DNA of 64,000 nt. It comes from Rhodococcus zopfii NBRC 100606 = JCM 9919 (lineage in GTDB: Bacteria > Actinomycetota > Actinomycetes > Mycobacteriales > Mycobacteriaceae). The notes beneath the pieces are model-generated. The model saw nothing but the letters and a program-made list of their open reading frames with translations, made no database searches and was not told the DNA's origin. Shown here piece after piece: positions 34,073 to 42,820 of this stretch; the stretch's first letter is position 1, and each line of letters starts with the position of its first letter. The stretch spans positions 1 through 64,000 of the forward strand of contig NZ_BCXI01000009.1 in the NCBI RefSeq assembly GCF_001895025.1, read 5' to 3'. Made by a program: the position numbers and the translations under genes.

Positions 34073-34125
34073 CCCGACCTCCCAAAACTTCACCGCCACA
34101 ACATTTCCACGACACGAGGACTTCC

Positions 34126-35094
34126 ATGACCATTCGTCTCGGCCGCCGCGCGCTCGCGGTCACCTCGCTCGCCGCCGGTGTCACGCTCGCCGTCGCGGCA
34201 TGCGGGGGATCGGACGCCGACTCCGTTACCGCGCAGGGCTTCCCGTCCACTCTCACCCTCGCCGCCATCCCCGCGGAGAACTCCGCGGACCTGCAGGCGA
34301 GCTACGATCCGGTGATCGCCCTGCTCGAACGGGAAACCGGTGCAGAGGTCGAATTCGTCCAGGCCTCCGACTACGCCGGTGTGGTCGAGGGCATCATCGC
34401 CGGCAACGTCGACCTGGCCTTCTTCGGCCCGTTCGCCTACGTCGTCGCGGGTGTCAACGGCGCCGACATCACACCGCTCGGCGCCGTGGTCCAGGAATCC
34501 GGTGGGCAACCTGGCTACCAGTCGTACGGTCTCGCCCGGGCCGACAACGCCGGCATCGATGGCATCGAGGACTTCGCGGGTAAGGACGTGTGCTTCGTCG
34601 ATCCCGGCTCCACCTCGGGATTCCTCTACCCGTCGGCCGGTCTGATCCAGGCCGGTGTCATCGGGTCGGGCTCGGAGTCGGATCTCACCGCGGGCCTGAA
34701 CCCGGTCTACGCCGGTGGCCACGACGCGTCGGCGCTCGCGGTCGCGGCCGGCGACTGCGATGCCGGTTTCGCGTTCGACACGATGGTCGACGAAACCATG
34801 ATCGCCAGCGGCGATCTCGCTGCAGGCGAACTGAAGACGGTCTGGAAATCGGAGATGATCGCCGGGTCGCTCTTCGCCGCGAGCAACACCCTCGGCACCG
34901 ACGCGGTGAACAAGCTCCGCACGCTCTTCGCCGAGAAGGTCAATGCCGATCATCTGCTCGCCGAGGGTCTGTGCGAGGGCGAGTGCCGCATCACCGACGA
35001 GCGCGCCTGGGGTGTCGTCCCGGCCACGGACGCCGACTACGACGGTGTGCGCGAGGTGTGCGACGTGACCGGCTCCGAGAAATGCAAGGGCTGA
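34126..35094 (+). CDS. phnD: phosphonate ABC transporter substrate-binding lipoprotein PhnD
   Basis: A 322-residue extracytoplasmic binding protein anchored by a lipid at Cys26 (lipobox AVAAC after a basic, hydrophobic signal sequence). The PhnD pattern is clear: LTLAAIPAENSADLQASYDPVIALLERETGAEVEF, YAGVVEGIIAGNVDLAFFGPFAYV, DPGSTSGFLYPSAGL and HDASALAVAAGDCDAGFAFD. It delivers phosphonate, phosphite or phosphate to the PhnC/PhnE importer. The stop shares a base with the phnC start (TGATG). Confidence 0.92.
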   Translation: MTIRLGRRALAVTSLAAGVTLAVAACGGSDADSVTAQGFPSTLTLAAIPAENSADLQASYDPVIALLERETGAEVEFVQASDYAGVVEGIIAGNVDLAFFGPFAYVVAGVNGADITPLGAVVQESGGQPGYQSYGLARADNAGIDGIEDFAGKDVCFVDPGSTSGFLYPSAGLIQAGVIGSGSESDLTAGLNPVYAGGHDASALAVAAGDCDAGFAFDTMVDETMIASGDLAAGELKTVWKSEMIAGSLFAASNTLGTDAVNKLRTLFAEKVNADHLLAEGLCEGECRITDERAWGVVPATDADYDGVREVCDVTGSEKCKG

Positions 35095-35912
35095 TGACCG
35101 ACCCCACCGTCTCCCAGCACGTCGCCGGCGACGACGTCGTCCTGTCGGCGAGTCATGTCACCAAGAAGTTCGGCGATACCCGCGCACTCGACGACGTCAG
35201 CCTCGACGTCCACCGCAGTGAGTTGCTCGTGTTGCTCGGGCTGTCCGGCTCGGGCAAGTCCACGCTCCTGCGCTGCTTCAACGGACTGCACCGCGTCACC
35301 ACCGGACGTATCGACGTCGCGGGCACCCGGGTGGACCTGGCTTCGCGGGGTGAACTGCGTGCACTGCGCCGCGACGTCGGCTTCGTGTTTCAGCATTTCA
35401 ATCTCGTCGGTCGGCTCAGCTGTCTCGAGAACGTCCTGATCGGCAGCCTCGGCCGCTTGCGGATGCCGCGCTACGGCGCGTCGACGTACCCGAAGGCGCT
35501 GCGCGCGGAGGCGCTGGTGCATCTCGACCGGGTCGGTCTCGCCGACTTCGCGGAACGCCGCGCCGACACCCTCTCGGGCGGACAGCAGCAGCGCGTCGCG
35601 ATCGCCCGCACGCTCATGCAGCGGCCGTCCGTCGTCCTCGCCGACGAACCCGTCGCGTCGCTCGACCCCGAGAACGCCGGGATCGTCATGGATCTGCTGT
35701 TCCGGGTGTGCATCGAGGAGAAGCTCACCGTCGTGTGCACGCTGCACCAGGTGGATCTCGCGCTGGGCTGGGCGCACCGCGTCGTCGGCCTGCGCGACGG
35801 ACGCAAGGTCCTCGACCGGCCCGCGGTCGGCCTGGCCAAGGACGAGGTGATGGAGATCTATCGGCGCGTCGATCCCTCGGTGACCGCCGGGTCACCGCTG
35901 GAGCCGGCATGA
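35094..35912 (+). CDS. phnC: phosphonate ABC transporter ATP-binding protein PhnC
   Basis: Importer ATPase of 272 residues: Walker A GLSGSGKST (residues 49-57), Q-loop FVFQHFNLVGRL, signature LSGGQQQR, Walker B VVLADEPVASLDPE, switch His in VVCTLHQVDLAL. FQxFNLVxRLSxLENVLIGxLGR is the typical PhnC region. ATG at 35094 overlaps the phnD stop; the stop overlaps the phnE start. Works with PhnD and the fused PhnE on the inner membrane. Confidence 0.93.
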   Translation: MTDPTVSQHVAGDDVVLSASHVTKKFGDTRALDDVSLDVHRSELLVLLGLSGSGKSTLLRCFNGLHRVTTGRIDVAGTRVDLASRGELRALRRDVGFVFQHFNLVGRLSCLENVLIGSLGRLRMPRYGASTYPKALRAEALVHLDRVGLADFAERRADTLSGGQQQRVAIARTLMQRPSVVLADEPVASLDPENAGIVMDLLFRVCIEEKLTVVCTLHQVDLALGWAHRVVGLRDGRKVLDRPAVGLAKDEVMEIYRRVDPSVTAGSPLEPA

Positions 35913-37513
35913 GCACCGGATTGCTGCATCGCCCCGGGCCGCCGCGGGCGCGCACCTCCGACTCCGCCGCCGCGGCACGACGCCGCACGACGCTCGCCTC
36001 GCTCGCGGCACTCGGTGCGGTGCTGGTCGCGTTGTCGGCGTGGTACATCGAGTTCGCGCCGGCCGCCCTGCTCGACGGGCTCGGGAACATCGCCGGACTC
36101 CTCGAGCGGATGCTCCCACCGCGGTTGGACGAGCCGGGACGCATCTGGGTTCTGGCACTCGAGACGCTGCTCATGGCGGTGCTCGGCACGGTCCTGGCGA
36201 CCGCCGTCTCGGTTCCGCTCGCCTTCCTCGCGGCCCGCAACACGACGCCGCACCCGGCGGTGCACGCGGTCGCCCGGGGAATCATCACGTTCTGTCGGGC
36301 GATGCCGGATCTGCTGTTCGCGGTTCTCCTCGTGCGGGCACTCGGAATCGGTGTCCTGCCAGGTGTTCTCGCGCTCGCGCTGCACTCGATCGGCATGCTC
36401 GGGAAGCTGTTCGCGGATGCGATCGAACAGACGGATCCGGGGCCGCGTGAGGCGGTGCGCAGCGCCGGTGCCGGATACGTGCGGGAGATGATCAACGCGG
36501 TTGTGCCGCAGGTGATGCCGTCGTGGATCGGGACGTTCGTGTACCGCATCGACATCAACCTCCGGACCTCGGTGGTGCTCGGCTTCGTCGGCGCCGGGGG
36601 GATCGGCTTCGCGCTGCAGGATGCCCTGCGCGGCTTGATCTATCCGCGCGCGCTCGGGATCGTGTGCGTGATCCTGGTGATCATCGCGGCAATGGAGGTC
36701 GTCTCGATCTTCGTGCGCCGCCTGATGCTCACGTCCGACGGGTCCGATCCGCGTCGCGAACGCACGACACGGATCGTGTTCTCCGGGGCGGTGATCGGAT
36801 CGACCGTCGCCGCGGTAGAGGTACTCGGCATCGATCCCCTCGAGCTGGTCACGTGGGTCGGCCCGGCGCTGGAGGTGTTCGGCCGGCTCGTGCCGCCGGA
36901 CTTCTCGGCGGTGGGCGGCAAGCTCGCCGATGCGGTGCTGCAGACGCTGGCGATCGGTGTGGTCGCGACGGCACTCGGTGCGGCACTGTCCATCCCGCTC
37001 GGTGTGCTCGCCGCGCGGAACGTCTCGCCGCACCCGGTGCTGTATGCGACGTCGCGGGCGATCGTCCTGGCCGTGCGTGCGGTGCCGGAGCTGATTCTCG
37101 CGGTCGTGTTCGTCGCCGCGGTCGGACTCGGGCCGCTCGCCGGCGCACTCGCCCTCGCGCTCGGCTCGATCGGGTTCCTCGGCAAACTGGTGGCCGACGC
37201 GATCGAGGAGATCGACGACGGCCCGGTCGAGGCGGTGCGGGCGGTCGGCGCCGGATGGTGGAAGACCCTGTTCGCGGCGGTGCTCCCGCAGGCCGTGCCG
37301 TCGATCCTCGGATCGAGCCTCTACCTGCTCGACGTCAACGTGCGGACGTCGACGATCCTCGGCATAGTCGGTGCGGGCGGCATCGGATTCCTGCTGTTCG
37401 AGGCCATCCGCACCCTGAACTTCGAGTTCGCCGGCGCGATCGTCATCGTCATCTTCGTCATCGTCTACACGATCGAGAGGGTTTCCGGATGGATCCGGTC
37501 ATCGGTGATCTGA
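35909..37513 (+). CDS. phnE: phosphonate ABC transporter permease, tandem-fused PhnE
   Basis: A 534-residue permease made of two complete PhnE-like halves (about residues 25-275 and 285-530). Each has an ETLLMAVLGTVLATAVSVPLAFLAARN-like segment, a CRAMPDLLFAVLLVRALG / VRAVPELILAVVFVAAVG stretch, and its own EAA-type loop contacting PhnC (GPREAVRSAGAGY... and GPVEAVRAVGAGW...). The fusion supplies both transmembrane subunits in one chain, where many bacteria use two PhnE proteins. ATG overlaps the phnC stop; the 3' end overlaps the dehydrogenase start by 25 bases. Confidence 0.92.
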   Translation: MSTGLLHRPGPPRARTSDSAAAARRRTTLASLAALGAVLVALSAWYIEFAPAALLDGLGNIAGLLERMLPPRLDEPGRIWVLALETLLMAVLGTVLATAVSVPLAFLAARNTTPHPAVHAVARGIITFCRAMPDLLFAVLLVRALGIGVLPGVLALALHSIGMLGKLFADAIEQTDPGPREAVRSAGAGYVREMINAVVPQVMPSWIGTFVYRIDINLRTSVVLGFVGAGGIGFALQDALRGLIYPRALGIVCVILVIIAAMEVVSIFVRRLMLTSDGSDPRRERTTRIVFSGAVIGSTVAAVEVLGIDPLELVTWVGPALEVFGRLVPPDFSAVGGKLADAVLQTLAIGVVATALGAALSIPLGVLAARNVSPHPVLYATSRAIVLAVRAVPELILAVVFVAAVGLGPLAGALALALGSIGFLGKLVADAIEEIDDGPVEAVRAVGAGWWKTLFAAVLPQAVPSILGSSLYLLDVNVRTSTILGIVGAGGIGFLLFEAIRTLNFEFAGAIVIVIFVIVYTIERVSGWIRSSVI

Positions 37514-38496
37514 GCGGCGGCGGTCGCCGCACCCGTGCCGCGGTGTGGACCGGGACCGGAGTGGAACTCCGCGAGGTCGCGTTGCCCGACCTCGACATCG
37601 GGGAGCTCCTCGTCCGCGTCGACCTGGCCACGGTCTGCGGCAGCGATCTGCACACCGTCTCGGGACGGCGGCCCGCGCCGTGCCCGTCCGTCCTCGGCCA
37701 CGAAGCGGTCGGGCGGGTTGTCGGATCCGGGCAGCGCGTCGTCTGGGGCGTCACCGTCGCGTGCGGCCGGTGTGACCGGTGCGAGACCGGCCGAACCGCC
37801 AAGTGCCGCAACGTCCGAAAGGTCGGGCATGAACGCTACGACGGTGCGTGGCCGCTGTCGGGTGGGTACGCGCAGCACATCGTGCTCCCGGCGGGAAGCT
37901 GCGTCGTGCCGATGCCGGAGATCGTTCCGGACACCGTCGCCGCGCCGGCGGCATGCGCGACCGCCACCGTCATGGCCGCGCTGGAGCAGGCCGGGGACCT
38001 CGACGGTCGTCGGGTGCTGATCTGCGGTGCGGGCATGCTGGGGGTGACGGCCACGGCCGCGTGTGCGGTCGCGGGTGCCCGGGTGTGGGTCACCGATCCC
38101 GACCCTGTCCGGCTGGGGATCGCCGAACGGTTCGGAGGCAGACCCGACGACGGCGCCGCCGTCGACATTGCGATCGACTTCTCCGGCTCGTCCGTCGCCG
38201 TTGCGCGATGCCTCGACCGACTCGATGTCGGGGGAGTGCTGGTGCTGGCCGGGTCGGTGACGCCGGGGCCGGCGGTGCCCCTCGATCCCGAGGCGGTCGT
38301 GCGGCGCTGGCTCACCGTCACCGGCGTGCACAACTACGAGCCACGTCATCTCGAGCAGGCGGTCCGGTTCCTCGCCGAGACCGTGGGGATCTATCCGTGG
38401 GACGAGGTGGTCGGTGAGCCGGTCGGCCTCGACGGGCTCGCCGAGGCGTTGGTGCCGCCCGCGGCGGGACTGCTCCGGGCGGCCGTCGCGCCCTGA
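37489..38496 (+). CDS. zinc-dependent alcohol dehydrogenase of phosphonate loci (TIGR03366-like)
   Basis: Medium-chain dehydrogenase of 335 residues. Catalytic zinc ligands are Cys50 (VCGSDLH) and His71 (GHEAVG); structural zinc ligands are Cys92, 95, 98 and 106; the Rossmann motif is ICGAGMLGVTATAACAVAG. Homologues occur repeatedly beside phosphonate transporters and PhnX-like hydrolases. It may oxidise a hydroxy-phosphonate or dispose of the aldehyde left after C-P cleavage (inference). It starts inside the phnE 3' end with GAGAGG 8 nt upstream, and is the last gene of the operon. Confidence 0.85.
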   Translation: MDPVIGDLSGGGRRTRAAVWTGTGVELREVALPDLDIGELLVRVDLATVCGSDLHTVSGRRPAPCPSVLGHEAVGRVVGSGQRVVWGVTVACGRCDRCETGRTAKCRNVRKVGHERYDGAWPLSGGYAQHIVLPAGSCVVPMPEIVPDTVAAPAACATATVMAALEQAGDLDGRRVLICGAGMLGVTATAACAVAGARVWVTDPDPVRLGIAERFGGRPDDGAAVDIAIDFSGSSVAVARCLDRLDVGGVLVLAGSVTPGPAVPLDPEAVVRRWLTVTGVHNYEPRHLEQAVRFLAETVGIYPWDEVVGEPVGLDGLAEALVPPAAGLLRAAVAP

Positions 38497-38515
38497 CCTG
38501 CTGCGTCCCGCCTCG

Positions 38516-39100
38516 TCAGCGCGCCACGTCGATCACGAGGCGGGCCGGACCGGTCAGCGCGTACACCGAGAACGGCGTGCCGGGATTGTCGATTCCGATG
38601 AAGGACTGGGTGACGCCCTCGAACACGCCGGCTCCGTTGACCTCGACGACCGAGCCGCCGGGTGCCGCGAGCACCGGCTGGGGGCCCGAGTACTGGTCGA
38701 CGCCGCTGTCGAACGGGTAGGCCGAACCGTCGATGAGCACCTGCAGGATCGCACCGCCCGCGACCTCCACCTCGTTTCCGCTGCCGTCCTGGACCGCGCG
38801 GTCGACGTAGCCGACCCGCCAGCCGGGGGCGCCGGTGCCGCCGAGTTCGTACACCACGCGGTCGAAGCCGTCGTGGGTGCCGGTTCTGATGTCCGTCACG
38901 GTGAGCTTCGACCCGGGCTCTGCCGGCGACGTCTTGTCGGTCGCGTCGACGGGCAGATTCTTCGATGCCGCGGGCTCCGTGGTGGTGGGGATGGTGCCGG
39001 CCGACGCGGGCGGTGCGGGGCTCTGCGAGTCCGCGCAGCCTGCGAGGGTCAGGGCCGCGGCAGCGGCAACGGCGACGACGGCGATGCGGCGGTGGTTCAT
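38516..39100 (-). CDS. lipoprotein with AMIN-like domain
   Basis: A 194-residue lipoprotein: signal sequence ending in the lipobox TLAGC (Cys22), a Ser/Pro/Thr-rich linker to about residue 60, then a beta-rich domain (LTVTDIRTGTHDGFDRVVYELGGTGAPGWRVGYVD ... ARLVIDVAR) like the AMIN-like domain of actinobacterial exported proteins. It is probably surface-exposed and may bind envelope polymers. Monocistronic, convergent with the phosphonate operon and followed upstream by the HxlR gene in the same orientation. Confidence 0.78.
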   Translation of the reverse strand: MNHRRIAVVAVAAAAALTLAGCADSQSPAPPASAGTIPTTTEPAASKNLPVDATDKTSPAEPGSKLTVTDIRTGTHDGFDRVVYELGGTGAPGWRVGYVDRAVQDGSGNEVEVAGGAILQVLIDGSAYPFDSGVDQYSGPQPVLAAPGGSVVEVNGAGVFEGVTQSFIGIDNPGTPFSVYALTGPARLVIDVAR

Positions 39101-39110
39101 GGGATCGATG

Positions 39111-39563
39111 TTACGGCTGTGACCCGCGAGAACCGGGGATTGGCGGGTCCGCTGCCTGTGCGTCGTACCGCTCACGATTGGTGAGCACTTCGTCCATGTT
39201 CGCTTCCGCCCACGCCTTCACCTGCTTCATCAACGCGCGGAGGGACAGACCCAGATCGGTCGGTTCGTACGTGACGGTGACGGGCACGGTGGGGGTGACG
39301 GTGCGCGTGATCAGACCGTCGCGCTCGAGGTTGCGCAGCGTCTGGGTGAGCATCTTCTGGCTGACCCCGGCAAGGTGCCGGGACAGTTCGGAATAGCGCA
39401 TCGGACGGGGCGCGCCGGAATCGTCCCCGAGTGCCGCAAGAACCAGGGCGACCCATTTGTCCGAGATCCGGTCGAGTAACCGGCGGCTGGGGCACGCGGC
39501 CAGGTACGCGTCGTAGTCGATCTTGGCCTGTGCCCGTTTTCGGGCCGCCGTCGCTGTCGCCAT
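39111..39563 (-). CDS. HxlR-family redox/stress regulator
   Basis: A 150-residue winged-helix regulator: [24 protein letters not shown] is the opening helix of HxlR proteins with a Cys near residue 24, the usual place of a redox-sensing thiol in the YodB/QorR branch. [35 protein letters not shown] is the DNA-binding core. It is divergent from an NADPH:quinone-reductase-like gene, and a 14-bp palindrome lies in the gap. A thiol-based quinone/electrophile switch controlling that enzyme is the likely role. Confidence 0.87.
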   Translation of the reverse strand: MATATAARKRAQAKIDYDAYLAACPSRRLLDRISDKWVALVLAALGDDSGAPRPMRYSELSRHLAGVSQKMLTQTLRNLERDGLITRTVTPTVPVTVTYEPTDLGLSLRALMKQVKAWAEANMDEVLTNRERYDAQAADPPIPGSRGSQP

Positions 39564-39595
39564 CGCCGACTCCTCGTCGCAGCAGAGTGGGTTAC

Positions 39596-39609
39596 GCACT
39601 TTCGAGTGC
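39596..39609. promoter_or_regulatory. probable HxlR-family operator
   Basis: GCACT-TTCG-AGTGC, perfect 5-bp arms, 32 bases upstream of the HxlR start, in the divergent gap. A looser CTACT/AGTAG inverted repeat follows over the next ~20 bases and may be a second half-site pair. Confidence 0.6.
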
Positions 39610-39682
39610 CTACTTCCCAATGGAGAGTAGCCGTACCAAAGTGGTGTTGCCAGACGAATCCCGACTTCCTGCAGGAGAAGGC

Positions 39683-40618
39683 ATGAGCACCACCGAGTTC
39701 ATCCGCACGGCCACCACATTCCGGGCCGCCGTCGTCCGCACGCCCGGCGGTCCCGACACCGTCGAGATCATCGACGTTCCGCTTGCCGAGCCCGGCGCCG
39801 GCGAAGCGCGCATCCGGATCGCCGCGGCCTCCGTCAATCCCGTCGATCTCGCGACCGCGGCCGGATGGTTCCATCAGCAGGGGCTGATCACCCAGCCCGA
39901 GCACACCGGCACGGGCTGGGATTTCGCCGGCACGCTCGCGGCCGCCGGTCCCGGCGTCGGCCTGCCGGTCGGCACCCGCGTCGCGGGACTGGTGACCGGT
40001 CTCGACCGGGACTTCGGGACCCACGCCGGATCCGTGATCGTTCTCGCACAGGACCTCGCCGTAGTGCCCGACGACCTGGACCTCGTCGAGGCCGCGACGG
40101 TGCCGCTCAACGGTCTCACCGCCGCGCAGATCGTCGACCTGCTCGGTGATGCGCCGGCCGGCGGCAGACTACTGGTGACCGGCGCGGCCGGAGCGGTCGG
40201 CGGGTACGTCACGTCGCTCGCGCAGGATCGCGGCTGGCGCGTGACCGGCCTTGCCCGCACGTCGGACGAGGAGTTCGTTCGCGGCCTCGGTGCCGACTTC
40301 ACGACGGTCGCCGAGCCCGGCTGGGACGCGGTCGCCGACTGCGCGACACTGCAGGAACAGGGCCTCGCCCTGGTCCGGGACGGAGGGCGTTTCGTCGGCG
40401 TGCGACCGGGGGGTGAACCCGCCGCCGAACGGGGAATCTCGGTCGCCTCGGTGTCGGTGCAGGCCGACGGTGTCCGTCTGGCCGAGCTGCTCGCCCGGAC
40501 GGCGACCGGCGAACTGCCCGCGAGGGTGCAGGCCGTCGTCCCGCTGGACCGTGTCACCGAGGCGTATCGCGCGACGGCTGAGAGCGGGGTGCGCGGACGC
40601 TACGTGCTGGAGCCGTGA
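39683..40618 (+). CDS. NADP-dependent quinone-reductase-like oxidoreductase
   Basis: A 311-residue zinc-free medium-chain dehydrogenase. Its GroES-like domain opens [51 protein letters not shown], and the NADPH-binding motif is [20 protein letters not shown]. Zinc-binding cysteines are absent, as in quinone oxidoreductases. It probably reduces quinones or unsaturated carbonyl compounds. ATG at 39683 with GGAGAAGG close upstream; the divergent HxlR gene and the palindrome between them suggest induction by electrophiles. Confidence 0.87.
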   Translation: MSTTEFIRTATTFRAAVVRTPGGPDTVEIIDVPLAEPGAGEARIRIAAASVNPVDLATAAGWFHQQGLITQPEHTGTGWDFAGTLAAAGPGVGLPVGTRVAGLVTGLDRDFGTHAGSVIVLAQDLAVVPDDLDLVEAATVPLNGLTAAQIVDLLGDAPAGGRLLVTGAAGAVGGYVTSLAQDRGWRVTGLARTSDEEFVRGLGADFTTVAEPGWDAVADCATLQEQGLALVRDGGRFVGVRPGGEPAAERGISVASVSVQADGVRLAELLARTATGELPARVQAVVPLDRVTEAYRATAESGVRGRYVLEP

Positions 40619-40677
40619 CCGCAACGGAGGGATTGACGCCCATCGGGAAACGGGCGCACAATTCAACAGACGATGAT

Positions 40678-40693
40678 TTCATCGATCGATGAA
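40678..40693. promoter_or_regulatory. 16-bp perfect palindrome, probable operator of the ABC-2/TetR operon
   Basis: TTCATCGA-TCGATGAA has full symmetry with no spacer, 11 bases upstream of the first ATG of the ABC-TetR operon. Outer AATTCA/TGAATT copies extend the dyad character. Autorepression by the TetR encoded third in the operon is the simplest reading. Confidence 0.65.
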
Positions 40694-40704
40694 TTGAGCA
40701 CCTC

Positions 40705-41436
40705 ATGAACGACTCCGCTCCTGCCGTCGACATCCGCCATCTGAACGTCCGCCGCGGCCCGCACCGTGCGCTCGAGGATGTGAGCGTCTCGATACCCCGG
40801 GGTTCGGTCACGGGACTGCTCGGCCCGTCCGGATGCGGCAAGACCACGCTGATGCGATGCATCGTGGGCACCCAGATCGTCGAGTCCGGCACGGTCACCG
40901 TGCTGGACCGGCCGGCGGGGGAGGCGAGCCTCCGCCGGCGAGTCGGGTACGTGACCCAGGAGCCCAGCGTCTACCCCGACCTGACCGTCGCCAAGAACGT
41001 CACCTACTTCGCCGCTCTCTACGGGCGGTCCGGCGCGGTCGTCGACGAGACGATCGCGGCCGTCGGACTGAGTAGTCATTCCCGGCAACTCGCCGGGAAC
41101 CTGTCCGGCGGGCAACTCGGCAGGGTGTCGCTGGCATGCGCGCTGGTCGGGGACCCGGAACTGCTCGTGCTCGACGAACCGACGGTCGGGCTCGATCCGG
41201 TGCTGCGCGTGGAGCTGTGGGACCACTTCCATTCGCTCGCCGATCGCGGTGTCACCCTGTTGATCTCGAGTCACGTGATGGACGAGGCCGACCGCTGCGC
41301 GCGGCTGCTGCTGTTGCGTGAGGGACGGGTGCTCGCGCAACTCACCCCCGGCGGGCTGCGGGAGCAGACCGGCGAGTCGCGGCTCGAGGACGCGTTTCTG
41401 CGGCTGATCAGGACGCGGGAAGGAGCGCAGTCGTGA
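40705..41436 (+). CDS. ABC-2 type transporter ATP-binding protein
   Basis: A 243-residue ATPase: Walker A GPSGCGKTT (about residues 38-46), Q-loop YVTQEPSVYPDL, signature LSGGQLGR, Walker B LLVLDEPTVGLDP, switch SSH. The downstream genes encode its permease and a TetR regulator, each with a GTGA overlap. The set looks like a self-regulated drug or lipid exporter of the ABC-2 type. The start follows a 16-bp operator-like palindrome with little room for a leader. Confidence 0.9.
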   Translation: MNDSAPAVDIRHLNVRRGPHRALEDVSVSIPRGSVTGLLGPSGCGKTTLMRCIVGTQIVESGTVTVLDRPAGEASLRRRVGYVTQEPSVYPDLTVAKNVTYFAALYGRSGAVVDETIAAVGLSSHSRQLAGNLSGGQLGRVSLACALVGDPELLVLDEPTVGLDPVLRVELWDHFHSLADRGVTLLISSHVMDEADRCARLLLLREGRVLAQLTPGGLREQTGESRLEDAFLRLIRTREGAQS

Positions 41437-42188
41437 ACGCCACCATCTACGCCGCGACGACAACGCGGATCCTGCGGCAGTTGCGGGCCGACCGCCGCAC
41501 CGTCGCGATGCTCGTGCTCGTCCCGAGCCTGCTCATGGTGCTGCTGTACTTCCTGTACCGGAACATGCCGGCCCCGCCGCAAGGACCGTCGTTGTTCGAT
41601 CGCATCGCGATCACCATGCTGGGGATCCTGCCGTTCGTGGTGATGTTCCTCGTCACGTCCATCGCGATGCAGCGGGAACGTTCGTCGGGCACCCTCGAAC
41701 GGCTGCTGACCACACCGCTCGCGAAGTTCGATCTGCTCGCCGGGTACGGCAGCGCGTTCTCCCTCGCCGCCGCGGTGCAGGCCGGACTCGCGTGCCTGAT
41801 CACGTTCGGATTTCTCGGCCTGACCGCCGCGGGCAGCGTCGCGTGGGTCATCCTCGTCGCCGTGCTCGACGCCGTGCTCGGTGTCTCCCTGGGATTGTTG
41901 TGCAGTGCGTTCGCCCGCACCGAATTCCAGGCCGTGCAGTTCATGCCACTGCTCGTCATTCCCCAATTCCTGCTGTGCGGGCTGCTGGTGCCGCGTGACC
42001 AGCTGCCCGACTGGCTGCGGTGGATCAGCAACGTGCTGCCGCTCAGCTACGCGGTCGAGGCGCTGCAACAGGTCGCCGCCCATCCGGGGGTGACCGCGGT
42101 GATGGTGCGCGATCTGGTCGTCGTCGCGGGATTCGTTGTGGCGGGGCTGTGGTTGGCCGCGGCCACCCTGCGGCGCCGGACGCCGTGA
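41433..42188 (+). CDS. ABC-2 type transporter permease
   Basis: A 251-residue membrane protein with six predicted helices, the usual ABC-2 permease size. The cytoplasmic N-terminus (TTTRILRQLRADRRTVAMLVLVPSLLMVLLYFLY) and the QRERSSGTLERLLTTPL loop are family marks, as is PQFLLCGLLVPRDQLPDWLRWISNVLPLSYAVEAL near the end. GTG overlaps the ATPase stop; the stop overlaps the TetR start. Confidence 0.92.
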   Translation: MNATIYAATTTRILRQLRADRRTVAMLVLVPSLLMVLLYFLYRNMPAPPQGPSLFDRIAITMLGILPFVVMFLVTSIAMQRERSSGTLERLLTTPLAKFDLLAGYGSAFSLAAAVQAGLACLITFGFLGLTAAGSVAWVILVAVLDAVLGVSLGLLCSAFARTEFQAVQFMPLLVIPQFLLCGLLVPRDQLPDWLRWISNVLPLSYAVEALQQVAAHPGVTAVMVRDLVVVAGFVVAGLWLAAATLRRRTP

Positions 42189-42781
42189 CCGTGACACGGC
42201 CGGGCCGGCGGCCCGGCAACTCCGGCAGTCGGGACCGCATTCTCGAAGCGGCACGAGAGCTGTTTGCCGACAACGGATTCGGAGAGACAACCATTCGGGC
42301 GATCGCGACGCGGGCCGAAGTGGACGCCGCGCTCGTGCACCACTTCTTCGGTACCAAGCACGCGCTGTTCGTCGCGGCGATCGCGCTGCCGGTCGACCCC
42401 GACGACGTCCTCGCGCCCGTGCGCGCGGGACCGGTCGACGAGATCGGTCCGCGCCTGGCGGCCGCGCTGCTCGGTGTCTGGGAGTCCCCGCATCGCGACG
42501 CGATCGTCGCGGTCTTCCGCACCGTGATCGGCGGGGGCGGCGACGTCGGCCTCATGCGAACATTCCTGTTGGACATCGTCTTCGACGAGATCGTTCCCCG
42601 CGTGGATCACCCGGCGGGCACCGGAGCGCTGCGCGTCGAACTGGTGGCGTCGCAGATGGCCGGGCTCATGGTGACGCGATACCTGCTGCGCCTCGAACCG
42701 CTCGCGTCGCTGCCCGCCGACCGTCTCGTCGAGATCGTCGGACCGACCCTGCAGCGCTATCTCACGGGCGACGTGGGCTGA
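42185..42781 (+). CDS. TetR-family transcriptional regulator
   Basis: A 198-residue TetR protein with helix-turn-helix NGFGETTIRAIATRAEVDAALVHHFFGTKHALFVAAI (about residues 27-63) and a helical C-terminus. It is the third gene of the ABC-2 operon, overlapping the permease stop by GTGA; a GTG two codons later is an alternative start. Being co-transcribed with its probable target suggests negative feedback through the palindrome at 40678-40693. Confidence 0.88.
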   Translation: MTVTRPGRRPGNSGSRDRILEAARELFADNGFGETTIRAIATRAEVDAALVHHFFGTKHALFVAAIALPVDPDDVLAPVRAGPVDEIGPRLAAALLGVWESPHRDAIVAVFRTVIGGGGDVGLMRTFLLDIVFDEIVPRVDHPAGTGALRVELVASQMAGLMVTRYLLRLEPLASLPADRLVEIVGPTLQRYLTGDVG

Positions 42782-42820
42782 CGCCCCACGCCTCCAGGCG
42801 CCACGAAGGCGCACGGCTCC

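Noticed and set aside
34590-35093. In-frame N-terminal extension of phnC
   Set aside because: It overlaps phnD in another frame; the ATG at 35094 gives the PhnC N-terminus and a TGATG coupling.
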